Positions 35,928-45,359 of a stretch of DNA of 64,000 nucleotides are shown here, piece after piece. Source of the DNA: Rhodoblastus sp963703385 (lineage in GTDB: Bacteria; Pseudomonadota; Alphaproteobacteria; Rhizobiales; Beijerinckiaceae). Within the stretch, counting starts at the first letter, position 1. Every line of letters begins with the position of its first letter. Made by a program: the position numbers and the translations under genes. The stretch spans positions 682,001 to 746,000 of the forward strand of contig OY969816.1 in the NCBI GenBank assembly GCA_963703385.1, given 5' to 3'. The notes beneath the pieces were generated by a model that was not told where the DNA came from, did not search any database, and saw only the letters and a list, made by a program, of their open reading frames with translations.

Positions 35928-38459
35928 ATGGGGACTTTGATCCGAAACGAACTCTCAAACGCCGAAGCTGGGCAGCGCCCCTGGACGAAGCTTACACTCG
36001 TCTTGTGGGTTCTCCTTCTGCTTTCCATTCCTTTATTCGTCGTCGCGCTCGCGCCTGCGAGCTTCCTCAAGACGTCCTATGTCTCTGCGCCAATGCATTC
36101 GCTTCTCGAAGGCTTTTGCGCCTCGGTCGCCTTCGTATTGTTCGGCATCCTGAGCTTTGCAACTTTCTACGAGAGAGACTGGTCAATTTTTTTGACATCC
36201 ATGGCGTTCTTGGTCATGGGGGTGTTCGACGGGCTTCATGCCTTTTCAAATCCACATTCCCAGCATGTCTTCTTTGTAGGTTTTCACACGGTCTCTTCTC
36301 TTGGCGGCGCCGTTCTTCTTTTTTTGGGCGTCTCGCTGAAAATCTGGAAGGTCTTGCCGGATCGCCACAGCAAGTTGACGCCTCTCGTTGCCATTCCCGG
36401 ACTGTGCTTCATAACGCTCTTGGTCTTTCACGGCACCGCCGTGCATCATTTGGTGGCAGAACATGACCTTCACCAGGGATTTTCTGCGCTCACCTATGAG
36501 ATACATCGTATTTCTACGGCGTGTTTCTTTATCTCCGCAGCGGAGCTGATCTATTATTACTGGCTCAGGGGCTACGTGCCCGCGCTCGTCGTCGGGGGCA
36601 TGCTGGCCGCTTTGGCTGAGAGCACTTACCTTTTCGAATTTTCGACCATGTGGGACGTCAGCTGGTGGCTGTGGCATTTTGTTAAAGCGGCGTTTTACTT
36701 CGGAGTCCTGACCACCGCGAGCATCGCGCTGGTTTTCGCATTGCGATCGGTCGAGGCGTCCCGGCTCGGTCTCGCGCAGGCAAACGTCAAGCTGACGCAA
36801 ACCAAAAGGCAGTTGGCGGAGCTGAACTCCGAACTCCACGATCGGAACGCGATGATACGTGACGCCGTCGCCTGTTTTTCCCTGGACAATGTGCTGCAAG
36901 CCTTTTTGTCGGCGATCAAAGAAATTGCGCCGGCGTCGAGCTGCCACATCGTCATCTTCGTCGCCCCCGACGAGGTCTCTGAAAGCAACAGGATGTTCAG
37001 GTCCCAGTGGGGCGCCCTCCCGGTCAGCGCGGAGCCGCTCCCGGCAAAGGGTCGGAATGGCGAGTGGCGCGCGACGCCCGAGGCGATGGAACGATCCGGT
37101 CCAGTGCCGCTCTCCGCCTTTCCGTTGGTTTCGGAGCGCATCAATTTCGGCGAGGCGCGCATCGAAATGGCCGCACCCGATCCTGCCGCCTACAGGAAGA
37201 TACGCGCTGCGGTTCAGGAAATCGGCCCTCTGGTGCAAAGTTCCCTGCGGAGCTTTCACCTCGCGGAAGAGGCGCGGTTCCGGAGCACGCTCAACGCTGC
37301 CGTCGGGCAAGCCTGTTCAGCCCGAGACGCGCCGCGCGTGCTGTCTATCGCCTGCCAGGAAATCATTGCGCTGGTCGACGCGGACTGGGCCTGCGTCATG
37401 GACGCGTCGATGAATGTTCTCGCCTCGGCGCCGGATTTGCCTGGGATATCGGAAGAAATTTCGCGCCTCGGAAACGTCGCTTGCTTCGAAAGCGCAGGCG
37501 ACGCCTCGCCCCAATCTGCACACCTGCGGAACGGCCGCTGCGGGTCGTCGGCGGTGGTGAGCTTTCCGTTCTGGCAATACGAGGCGGAACGCCTCGTTTT
37601 GTTCGCCTGCCGGCATGAAAACGACGGGTTCAGCGCGGCGTCCATCTCGAAGGGCGAGCTACTGGTGCGTCAGTTGGCGATCACCTATTCGAACGCCGTC
37701 AATTACCGGCGGGTGGTCGACATGAACCACGAGCTGGAGGTGCAAAGGGAAATGCGCGCTCGAAGCGAACGACTGGCGACTCTGGGGCAACTCGCCGCGT
37801 GTGTTGCGCACGAAGTGCGTAATCCTCTCGGCGCCATCACCAACTGCTTGGCAATTCTCGGGCATGATCGGAATGATCGAGCGACTGTCGACAACGTCCT
37901 GGAGATCATTCGCGGCGAGGTCGCCCGCCTCGACAGACTTACACGCGACTTTCTCGCGATCGGCTCCCGCCCCACCAGCAAGATCAGCGTCGTGCGGCTC
38001 GACGAGATGCTCGACCGGGTCTCCAGGGCGGTCCACCAGTACATCAATTACGAGAGGCTTTCGATCCAGTTGGAGGCGCAATTCGCTGGCGAAAGCGGGA
38101 CGCTGTTGTTCGACGGCGACGGCCTTGAAATCGTACTCTGGAATCTCGTTCTCAACGCGGTCCAGGCCGTGAACGGCCCGGGTCATGTGCGGGTGGTCCT
38201 GCGTCAACGGTTGGAGTACATTTTCCTGGCGGTGATCGACAACGGCCGCGGTATTGCGGCGAACGACCAGCAGCTCATATTCGAACCGTTTCGCTCCACG
38301 CGCGCCTCTGGCGCTGGATTGGGGCTGGTTATTATCGGCCGGTACCTGAGTCATTGGGGAGGCAAGATCAAGCTCAAGAGCACGGTTGGGCGAGGGACCG
38401 CGTTTCTGTTGCTCATTCCGCTCCCTTCCAGCGCACGAACTGCGAAGAAAACCGCCTGA
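35928..38459 (+). CDS. membrane-bound sensor histidine kinase (MASE3-like input, GAF, HisKA, HATPase)
   Basis: 843 residues. Residues about 20-290 form seven to eight membrane helices resembling a MASE3-type input domain (DGLHAFSNPHSQHVFFVGFH). A coiled coil and one or two GAF-like domains follow. The kinase core has AACVAHEVRNPLGA (phosphorylated His), an N-box NLVLNAVQAV, DNGRGI and GAGLGLVIIGRYL. It sits six bases before an NtrC-type regulator gene and is its probable partner. The signal is unknown; position in the sulfur island suggests a reduced sulfur compound or thiocyanate. Confidence 0.88.
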   Translation: MGTLIRNELSNAEAGQRPWTKLTLVLWVLLLLSIPLFVVALAPASFLKTSYVSAPMHSLLEGFCASVAFVLFGILSFATFYERDWSIFLTSMAFLVMGVFDGLHAFSNPHSQHVFFVGFHTVSSLGGAVLLFLGVSLKIWKVLPDRHSKLTPLVAIPGLCFITLLVFHGTAVHHLVAEHDLHQGFSALTYEIHRISTACFFISAAELIYYYWLRGYVPALVVGGMLAALAESTYLFEFSTMWDVSWWLWHFVKAAFYFGVLTTASIALVFALRSVEASRLGLAQANVKLTQTKRQLAELNSELHDRNAMIRDAVACFSLDNVLQAFLSAIKEIAPASSCHIVIFVAPDEVSESNRMFRSQWGALPVSAEPLPAKGRNGEWRATPEAMERSGPVPLSAFPLVSERINFGEARIEMAAPDPAAYRKIRAAVQEIGPLVQSSLRSFHLAEEARFRSTLNAAVGQACSARDAPRVLSIACQEIIALVDADWACVMDASMNVLASAPDLPGISEEISRLGNVACFESAGDASPQSAHLRNGRCGSSAVVSFPFWQYEAERLVLFACRHENDGFSAASISKGELLVRQLAITYSNAVNYRRVVDMNHELEVQREMRARSERLATLGQLAACVAHEVRNPLGAITNCLAILGHDRNDRATVDNVLEIIRGEVARLDRLTRDFLAIGSRPTSKISVVRLDEMLDRVSRAVHQYINYERLSIQLEAQFAGESGTLLFDGDGLEIVLWNLVLNAVQAVNGPGHVRVVLRQRLEYIFLAVIDNGRGIAANDQQLIFEPFRSTRASGAGLGLVIIGRYLSHWGGKIKLKSTVGRGTAFLLLIPLPSSARTAKKTA

Positions 38460-38465
38460 GAAAAC

Positions 38466-39836
38466 ATGCCCACGATCCTTGTCGTTGATGATCATTTGGG
38501 AATGCGCCGTAGCCTCAGCATGATGCTCGAGGCTGCCGGTCACGTGGCCGTCGAAGCTCCGGATGGCGTCACGGCGCTTGAATTGGCCGGCAAGAAGCCG
38601 GTCGATCTCGTGATCACCGATCTGCGGATGCCAGGCTTGAGCGGGATCGACTTGCTTCGAGGCTTGCGCGACGCGCAATTGCAGATTCCGGTGCTCGTCA
38701 TCACGGCGTTCGGCTCCATCGCTTCCGCGGTCGAGGCCATGCGCATGGGCGCAATGGACTACATTACCAAACCGTTCCAGGAAGATGACCTTCTCCAGCG
38801 CATAAACGGCGCTCTCGTGACGCAGCGCCATATGCTCAAAGCCCCAGAAGGCGCCAAAGAAACAATTTCCACAACCGTCCCTGGCTTGGTTTATGCGTCG
38901 CCGGAAATGAAGGCGGCTTTGATCAAGGTCGAAAGGATCGCCCGCTCCGACATTTCCGTCTTGATCGGCGGCGAAACCGGGACCGGAAAAACGCAACTGG
39001 CCCGGCTCATCCACAAAAAAAGCGCGCGCAGCGAAGGGCCGTTTCTAAGCATCAATTGCGCGAACCTCTCCGAATCGTTGCTGGAAAGCGAGCTCTTTGG
39101 ACACGTCAAGGGCAGCTTTACCGGCGCCAGCGAAACGCGCGTGGGGCTCCTGGAAACCGCGAACCGGGGAACGGTGCTTCTCGACGAGATCGACACGTTA
39201 TCGCTAGCCACCCAGGCTAAACTGCTTCAGGTGTTGAATGATAGCGAGGTTCGGGCGATCGGCTCGAACAAGACCAAGCCTATAGATATCAGGGTTATTT
39301 GCGCATCGAATCGCGATATTCAACGGCTTGTGCGCGCTGGCGAGTTTCGAGCGGATCTCTATTTTCGGATTTGCGGCGTGAGTGTAACCATACCTCCGCT
39401 GCGCGAGCGACCGGAGGAGATAGAGCCGCTGCTCGAATTGTTCTTCGCTCGATACGCCAAGAAATATGGGAAAAGCGGTTTAAGGCTCACCCCAACCGCC
39501 AAAGAGATTGTGATGGGCTATCCTTATCCGGGAAATATCCGCCAATTGGAGAATTTCGCCGAACAGATGGCGCTGTTCTGCGAGCAGGACGGCGAGATCG
39601 ACGTCGCTGCGCTTCCCGAAGAGCTTCTCTACCCGAAGGCGACCGACGCCCTCGATGACGCGGAACCGCATGGCTCCCGTCTGCTGACCAGAAGCGAAGA
39701 GGAAAAAGCGTCGCTGGAGGCGGCGTTAAGGCGCTATCCCAGGTTGGAGGACGCCGCACGGTCGCTCCGAGTCAGCCGCACGACGCTTTGGAGAAAGATG
39801 CGCCAATACGACCTCAACCCTCGTGCGCGAAAATGA
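38466..39836 (+). CDS. NtrC-family sigma-54-dependent response regulator
   Basis: 456 residues. Receiver domain with Asp52 in DLVITDLRMPG; AAA+ domain with Walker A GGETGTGKT, the sigma-54 contact loop GSFTGA (a common variant of GAFTGA), Walker B GTVLLDEID and R-finger region; C-terminal Fis-type helix-turn-helix (DAARSLRVSRTTLWRKMRQY). It is the only sigma-54 activator in the window and the natural candidate to bind the 37-bp sites upstream of the sox, yedE1, porin and rhodanese-soxB promoters. Confidence 0.92.
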   Translation: MPTILVVDDHLGMRRSLSMMLEAAGHVAVEAPDGVTALELAGKKPVDLVITDLRMPGLSGIDLLRGLRDAQLQIPVLVITAFGSIASAVEAMRMGAMDYITKPFQEDDLLQRINGALVTQRHMLKAPEGAKETISTTVPGLVYASPEMKAALIKVERIARSDISVLIGGETGTGKTQLARLIHKKSARSEGPFLSINCANLSESLLESELFGHVKGSFTGASETRVGLLETANRGTVLLDEIDTLSLATQAKLLQVLNDSEVRAIGSNKTKPIDIRVICASNRDIQRLVRAGEFRADLYFRICGVSVTIPPLRERPEEIEPLLELFFARYAKKYGKSGLRLTPTAKEIVMGYPYPGNIRQLENFAEQMALFCEQDGEIDVAALPEELLYPKATDALDDAEPHGSRLLTRSEEEKASLEAALRRYPRLEDAARSLRVSRTTLWRKMRQYDLNPRARK

Positions 39837-39862
39837 CCATAAGGCGCGTGTTTGCGCCACGA

Positions 39863-40363
39863 TCAGAAATCTATCTTTTCATGGATACGATCCAGCGCGG
39901 CTTTGGCGCATGTCTCATCGGCCTCGCCCGTCGGCGCGCCCGAAACCCCGACGGCCCCCATCAACGTTCCGCCTGTTTCGACGATCAGGCCGCCCGGGAT
40001 CATCAGGATACGGGGCTCGATTGCGATCCTTTCGCTCATCTTGCCAGACTTCACCAGCTGGTTCAGGGCGCTCGTGTCGGAACGAAAGCTGAGAGCCGTA
40101 TAGGCTTTGTCGGTGGCCGTTTGAGTGGCCGGCAGACCCGCATATCGGTCGCGCATGAGCGCCTGCGCCTGGCCGAAGCGGTCGATCACGACCGCCGCGA
40201 CCTGGTAGCCGTCTTCACGACATTTTTTTACGGCGGCCTGCACGGCCTCGATCGCCACCTCGGGGGTCACAGATTTGTACGTCACGACGGTCTCGCTGGC
40301 GACGGCAGGCCCAAGGGCCCCGATGAATGCCAGCGTCACACCTGCCAGTATTCCATTTCTCAT
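39863..40363 (-). CDS. GlcG/HbpS-family exported protein
   Basis: 166 residues: signal peptide ending AVAS, then a single GlcG/HbpS-like domain (EAVQAAVKKCREDGYQVAAVVIDRFGQAQALMRDRYAG, ending GGLIVE..GGTLMGAVGVSGAP). HbpS proteins bind haem, but function varies. Start 40363 fits GGGAGG upstream. It follows the porin gene in the same direction and may share its sigma-54 promoter. Confidence 0.8.
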   Translation of the reverse strand: MRNGILAGVTLAFIGALGPAVASETVVTYKSVTPEVAIEAVQAAVKKCREDGYQVAAVVIDRFGQAQALMRDRYAGLPATQTATDKAYTALSFRSDTSALNQLVKSGKMSERIAIEPRILMIPGGLIVETGGTLMGAVGVSGAPTGEADETCAKAALDRIHEKIDF

Positions 40364-40521
40364 CGCCTCTACCTCCCAATGAATATCATTCGGAAACGCA
40401 AAACCGCAGAATTCCCGGCCAGTCGCGACGCGAGCCGCGCCGTCGAAAACGCCCGGAACCGCAACCGACCTCGCTTCCCCTCTGCTCAACCCAAAAACGC
40501 GGCGGGCAACAGCTGGCGTAG

Positions 40522-40548
40522 CCGTGGCGCGACCCGTGCGCGCCACGG
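40522..40548. terminator. 10-bp stem hairpin between porin and GlcG-like gene
   Basis: Arms CCGTGGCGCG / CGCGCCACGG with a 7-base loop. No T-run, so a terminator or RNA-processing role is only possible. Confidence 0.4.
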
Positions 40549-40632
40549 CAGATTACAACCTCGAGGAACAAAGCCCGAGCCAATTTGCCCAACCCCCGTC
40601 GCCGCCGATGGCAAGACAGCCGACGCCGCCGG

Positions 40633-41787
40633 TCAGAACTTGTAGGTCAGCAGCATATTGGCCTGCAGCGCGCGCGCGGCCTGCGGGCCGTTGAGGTCCT
40701 GGTAAACCGGCAGACCGACTTCCAAAGCCAGATTGGCCTTGGGAACGTTGAAATATTTGCCCGCGAGATTCACGCCGCCGAAGATCGAAACCCACTGGCC
40801 ACCGTAGAACAGCGGGTTGGCCCCCTGGGCATAACCAACGATGCTGGGGTCGAAGCCATGGATGCTGCCCTGGACCATGCCGTCGAGGCGCAGGGTGGTT
40901 TGCAGGCCGGGGAGCCAGCTGTAGCCGCCCCAGCCGGTGAAGTCGCTCATATCGCCGTAGCGCCAGCCCTGGGAGTTGTCGTCGAGCGGATAGCGGCCGC
41001 GATAGGCGAGGCCCCACGACCATCTGTCCAGCACGCCCGAGTAAGAGACGCCGGGCATGGCGTCGAGCGTTCCCGTTCCCGGCTGCATGCCATAGAAGGC
41101 GCGGGCGAAGCTGTACACATCCTTCGGAACCAGCAAGGTCTGGTTGAGCGTCGTGCTGCCGGTCGGCAGGGAGAAGCCCATGTTGACGTTGATCTGGTTC
41201 ATATTGTCGTGATAGACGCGCCAGACGCCGGCGAGCAACGTATCGCCGAGGCCTTCGGTATGGCCGGTGCTCGTCCCGAGCAGCGCGCTGGGGCCCGTGC
41301 CGGGGTGGAAGGTGTCCATGTTGACGTATCTTTCCCAGAACGTCGTCGCCACGATCAGGGTGACGTCCTTGGTCACGCCATAGGCCGCGCTGGCGCTCTG
41401 GCCGAAGAATTCGAAATTGTTCGGAACCATGCGCAGCAGGCCGTATTTTCCCGGCGCCGGCGGCAAATGGCTCGAATGCACGTTCTGGATGATATATTCA
41501 GGACTGACGAGGTTCGTGCCGATCTGGTTGCCGGCGAGCCGCGTCCACGACGGGGCGTAGGAAACCGCCCACTGGCCCTGATCGAGCAGGCCGACGCCGA
41601 AAACGCCGAGCGGCGCCGGAGCCTGCGGCGCGAGCGAAACCTCGGGCGCGGCGGGCGTGGCGTTCGGGTTCGGCAGGTCGCCGGCCCGCGCCGCGGAAAG
41701 ATTGGCCGCAAAGGCAAAGGCGGTTGCGGCGAGCAAAGCAGCCTTCCTGGCGGACGGCGTCAAACAGGTTTTTTTCTCTAATCGCAC
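40633..41787 (-). CDS. outer-membrane porin/transporter-like protein
   Basis: 384 residues. Signal peptide ends AARA; mature protein starts GDLPNPNATPAAP and ends in LLTYKF with the C-terminal Phe expected for outer-membrane barrels. Internal aromatic beta-strand pattern (WAVSYAPSWTRLAGNQIG, WSWGLAYRGRYPL) resembles the MetA-pathway/phenol-degradation-type transporters. GTG 41787 with AAGGA eight bases upstream is chosen because the upstream ATG at 41859 overlaps the sigma-54 promoter. It shares its regulation with sox, so a role in uptake of a sulfur substrate is likely. Confidence 0.8.
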   Translation of the reverse strand: MRLEKKTCLTPSARKAALLAATAFAFAANLSAARAGDLPNPNATPAAPEVSLAPQAPAPLGVFGVGLLDQGQWAVSYAPSWTRLAGNQIGTNLVSPEYIIQNVHSSHLPPAPGKYGLLRMVPNNFEFFGQSASAAYGVTKDVTLIVATTFWERYVNMDTFHPGTGPSALLGTSTGHTEGLGDTLLAGVWRVYHDNMNQINVNMGFSLPTGSTTLNQTLLVPKDVYSFARAFYGMQPGTGTLDAMPGVSYSGVLDRWSWGLAYRGRYPLDDNSQGWRYGDMSDFTGWGGYSWLPGLQTTLRLDGMVQGSIHGFDPSIVGYAQGANPLFYGGQWVSIFGGVNLAGKYFNVPKANLALEVGLPVYQDLNGPQAARALQANMLLTYKF

Positions 41788-41854
41788 AATGGCGTTCCTT
41801 TTCGATAAATGGGCGTTCGAGCCCTGGTTTTCCTGCTTACTCCGAGACACGCAA

Positions 41855-41870
41855 CGCAACCGCTATGCCA
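41855..41870 (-). promoter_or_regulatory. sigma-54 promoter of the porin gene
   Basis: Minus strand TGGCATAGCGGTTGCG, exact 10-base GG-GC spacing. Predicted start of transcription is near 41844, a leader of about 57 bases. Confidence 0.85.
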
Positions 41871-41931
41871 AACCGGCCCGAGGTCTCCGCCGCGGAAACC
41901 CGCGTGGCTTCCGCCATATTTTCGCCCCAGC

Positions 41932-41968
41932 CGTTTCAGGATGTTGCACGGCGAAACATATTGAAACG
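41932..41968 (+). promoter_or_regulatory. 37-bp activator site (UAS) of the porin gene
   Basis: GTTTCA, GTTGCA, CGAAAC and TGAAAC blocks aligned without gaps to the sites at 12861 and 33241. It lies 62 bp upstream of -24. Confidence 0.82.
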
Positions 41969-42197
41969 TGGCATTTTTTTGACAATGGCAGATAAGCCAA
42001 GCGCGGCATGATTCGCAAGGCGACGACGAAAGGGCATCCGGCGCGGGCGCCCGCCGCGCGAGAAAAGCCAAAATCTTCAATCTGGGCGCAGATCGTTCCG
42101 CCGCGCCTTCGCGGATGCCGGCAAGAAGTCACGATGAAGCTGACGATCGACCAACGCCGACTGCAAATGGCGCGGCGGACGAGACGCTTGCGGCCTC

Positions 42198-43088
42198 TCA
42201 GATCAAACGGCCGCGCGCCGTTAGGACAACGTGCCCGCCGACCTGCACGTCAAATCCGGCGTCTTTCCTGACCGCGCGCAACATGACGAGCGACGGTCGT
42301 CCCATGTCTTCTCCTTGTGCGATCCGGGCCATGACGGGCGCGGGGCCGAAATAACGGTAGTTCAGGAGATAGGCGCCGAGAAATGCCGCGGCGTTGCCGG
42401 AGGCTGGGTCCTCGCGAACGCCGAAGGATTCGAAGAAAAATCTCGCCCGGAGACATTGGGCCATAACATCGCCGTCCGTGCGGCAGAAAACATAGACCAT
42501 GGGCGGAGCCCCCGCCGCCGCCAATGGCGCGAAGCGCGTCAGATCAAGCCGGGCCCGCCTCACCGCTTCGACATTCTTGACCGGCGCGAGAATGAGCGTA
42601 ACACCGCCCGTGACTTCGCGCGGCGGAAAATCCTGGTCCATATCCTTTGGCGTCAGGCCGAGCGCCATGGCGACCTGCCCGCGGTCGCGAGTCGCTCCGA
42701 ACGCCATTTGCGGCGCGCGAAACCATGCAATTTCGTTCTGATCGGCGCCAGATTCGAAGGAAACTTCGATGAGGCCGACATCCAGCGCGAGAGAAATGGC
42801 GGCGGCCCCGTTCTCTTCGTTTTGCCGGATGACCCAGGCCGCGCCCAGGATCGGATGTCCAGCAAAAGCCAGCTCTTTCGAGGGGGTGAATATTCTTGCG
42901 CGCCATGCGGCATCGCCATGCTTCCTCGGCGCATAGAACGTCGTCTCTGACAGGTTCATCTCGCGCGCGATCTTCTGCATCAGATCGGGGGAAAGCGGCG
43001 AATCCATTTTGACGACCGCAAGCGGATTGCCGGCAAAGGGTTCACCCGAAAAGACATCAACGATTTCGTAAGGGCAGTCGACTTTCAT
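42198..43088 (-). CDS. PhzF-family isomerase-like protein
   Basis: About 296 residues of the PhzF/DapF fold. IVDVFSGEPFAGNPLAVV at the start, the catalytic Glu in MNLSETTF, IFTPSKELAFAGHPILGAA, and the second-half FGVREDPASGNAAAFLGAYL. The substrate is unknown. The start at 43088 matches the family N-terminus; ATG 43124 is possible. No obvious link to sulfur metabolism. The 41969-42197 gap holds no clear gene. Confidence 0.85.
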   Translation of the reverse strand: MKVDCPYEIVDVFSGEPFAGNPLAVVKMDSPLSPDLMQKIAREMNLSETTFYAPRKHGDAAWRARIFTPSKELAFAGHPILGAAWVIRQNEENGAAAISLALDVGLIEVSFESGADQNEIAWFRAPQMAFGATRDRGQVAMALGLTPKDMDQDFPPREVTGGVTLILAPVKNVEAVRRARLDLTRFAPLAAAGAPPMVYVFCRTDGDVMAQCLRARFFFESFGVREDPASGNAAAFLGAYLLNYRYFGPAPVMARIAQGEDMGRPSLVMLRAVRKDAGFDVQVGGHVVLTARGRLI

Positions 43089-43398
43089 GGGCGCCGCGGC
43101 TCGGTCAGGCCGAGCTGAATGCATGCTGGTCCCGCCGGTTCCCCATAGGGCCAGTGGGCTGAACGTCTTATGAACGACGGCCGTCCTTCGAAATTTGATT
43201 TGGGCTCGGCAATAAACATTGGCAGCATCGAACCTCATGAGGGCTGCCGTTCAGCAGCCGATTTCTGGACGCTCCAGGAAAATGAATGCGCGTGGCGGAA
43301 CTGTCAAATCCGCCGTTCCCGAGGTATTTTCGGCGGTTGCGACCCTGGCCGCCTCGTTGCCTCCAGGTCGTTGGGCTTGCCGCCGGTGGCAACATTTA

Positions 43399-44480
43399 GA
43401 GCATTCCCCGGCTAACATGATCCATAGCCATCATGTCGGAAATAATTTGAGCATTCTGGTGGGCTGAACTCGTCGAGGATGGCGCCGATGCGGTCCCATA
43501 GTTTGCCGATGCGGTCCCATAGTTTATCGACGGTTCTTTCCTTGGCTTTTCGCAGCAGGGCCTTGAGCTTGGCGAACATCATCTCGATGGGATTGAGATC
43601 AGGCGAATATGGCGGCAGATACAGCAGCCTGGCGCCCGTGCTTTCGATGATCGTGCGCACGCCTGCAACCTTGTGAGCCGGCAGGTTGTCCATGACGACA
43701 ATGTCGCCTTCTGTCAGGGTTGGCGCGAGGTTCTGCTCAAGCCAGGCTTGGAAGATCACGCCGTTCATCGGCCGATCGACAACCAAGGGTGCGGTGATGG
43801 CGTCATTGCGCAACCCGGCCACGAAGGTCGTTGTTTTCCAGTGCCCATGCGGCGCGTAATCGACCAGACGCTTGCCCTTTTGGCAGCGTCCACGCGTGCG
43901 CGTCATCTGGGTGTTTGTGCCGGTTTCATCGACGAAAACCAGTTTGTCCGGATCAAGCGCCAGTTGCGCCTCTTTCCATTCTTCGCGCGCCTTGGCCACG
44001 TCTTCCCGGTGCTGCTCGCTGGCGTGCAGCGTTTTTTTTATAGCTGAGTTTGTGGCGCTGAAAAAACCGCGCGATCGAGCTGTCTGTGGTTTTGCAATGA
44101 AGCTCTTCCAGAAGACGAGACTCAATCTCGGCTAGCGTGAGGTCGGGTTGGCGGGAGACCAAAGCCAACAACCATTCCGCATGGGCGTCCAGCGGTGATG
44201 GCCTCGCTTTCTTGCCGGGCTTTTCAGCAAAGCTGCCCGTCTCTTTAAAGCGCCTGAACCACTTTATCGCCGACGATTCAGAAACCAACAATTGCCGCGC
44301 CGCAGCCCGCCGCGACACCCCTCCTTCAACCAACGCAATCACACGCTTACGCAGATCGAAGGAATGGCCTCGCGACATCTTGCGCCCCCAAATCAGAGAG
44401 AAGCGCAGATTCGCTCATTCCTGAGCATAAGGGAATCCCACCTCGTCAAAAATGCGAGTCAGAACATGCGGGGAATGCTC
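43399..44480 (-). mobile_element. IS630-family insertion sequence
   Basis: Terminal inverted repeats GAGCATTCCCCG at both ends with TA flanks (43397-43398 and 44481-44482), as expected for the family. It carries one transposase in two frames. Confidence 0.9.
43412..44378 (-). CDS. IS630-family transposase with a frameshift at an A8 run
   Basis: First frame: helix-turn-helix (GVSRRAAARQLLVSESSAIKW, then LTLAEIESRL). Second frame: the DDE domain with VFVDETG, VVMDNLPAHK and PYSPDLNPIEMMF. The frames join at eight A residues on the minus strand (44032-44039), a slippery site. Near the C-terminus the heptad KLWDRIG is duplicated by a tandem 21-bp repeat (about 43480-43520). Confidence 0.88.
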
Positions 44481-44876
44481 TAACTGTGGCTGATCGCGTT
44501 CTTGGCGCCTGCCGTGGACCTATCGAATGATGGCCTCAATCTCAGGATGAACCTCGCCCAATCGGCGGCGGGCGGACGTCAAATCGCCGGTCTTCCGCGA
44601 ATCTTTATGACAGTCCTTCCGTCGAGAACGTGAACCGCCCCGGGTTTGCCGGAGGCTCCAACTCCTGAGAGGATGGGGCCATGACGAGTACAACGACAAA
44701 CAAGTTTTCACCCGAGCGCAGGGGCGTGTCCCCGCGCGTGGTGTAGCCGGGCGGGAGCAAGCCGCTCGCGAAGCGCGCCTTTGATGGCGCCATAGCGAGT
44801 AAGCGGCTTGCGGCGGCCATTGACGATTCTCCGGTAGGGTCGGGTTGCGAATCTCAACGCAACTGAGGAACCCCCA

Positions 44877-45125
44877 ATGACCGACGAGATGGTGAACCTT
44901 CGCGCGTTCGTGGAGAAGACCCCCGACGCCGATATTTTGCGCGAGATGATCGACCTCGCCGCCGAGCGGCTGATGGAGCTGGAGGTCGGCGCCAGGACCG
45001 GCGCGGCGCACAGCGAGCGCTCGCCCGACCGGCTCGCCCAGCGCAACGGCTATCGCGACCGCGATTGGGAGACGCGCGCCGGGACGGTGGAGCTGCGCAT
45101 CCCGAAGCTGCGCAAGGGCTCCTAA
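44877..45125 (+). pseudogene. IS256-family transposase, N-terminal fragment
   Basis: 82 residues, TPDADILREMIDLAAERLMELEVG then RLAQRNGYRDRDWETRAGTVE and LRIPKLRKGS, the standard start of IS256/Mutator transposases. Stops right after the first conserved block; DDE domain absent. Confidence 0.85.
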
Positions 45126-45141
45126 TTCGCTTCGCGGCCCT

Positions 45142-45251
45142 TCGACTGGTTCAATCACCGTCGGCTGCTGGAGCCGATCGGAAATATCCCGCCGGCCGAG
45201 GCTGCGGAACGCTATTACGCCATGATGGAGCAAACCGACATGGCGGCGTGA
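45142..45251 (+). pseudogene. IS3-family OrfB, C-terminal fragment
   Basis: 36 codons reading FDWFNHRRLLEPIGNIPPAE, AAERYYAMMEQ to a TGA at 45249-45251. It matches the end of IS3-type integrases. Confidence 0.8.
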
Positions 45252-45359
45252 TTTAACAAAAACGGCCTCCGGCAAACCCGGGGCGGTTCAGTGGCGACCA
45301 ACTGGTCTTCGCCCGCATTTTCCGCGCCAGCCGACGCCACAGAGGCGAGAAGTATCTCT

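Larger units (their letters stand above)
44631..45290. mobile_element. IS3-family remnant with an IS256-type fragment inside
   Basis: Outer ends are inverted copies of TGAACCGCCCCGGGTTTGCC (44631 onward, and its complement ending at 45290). Just inside the left end an ATG at 44682 starts MTSTTTNKFSPER, the usual orfA start, and stops after about 15 codons. The centre is IS256-like and the right part is the C-terminus of an IS3 orfB. Confidence 0.75.
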
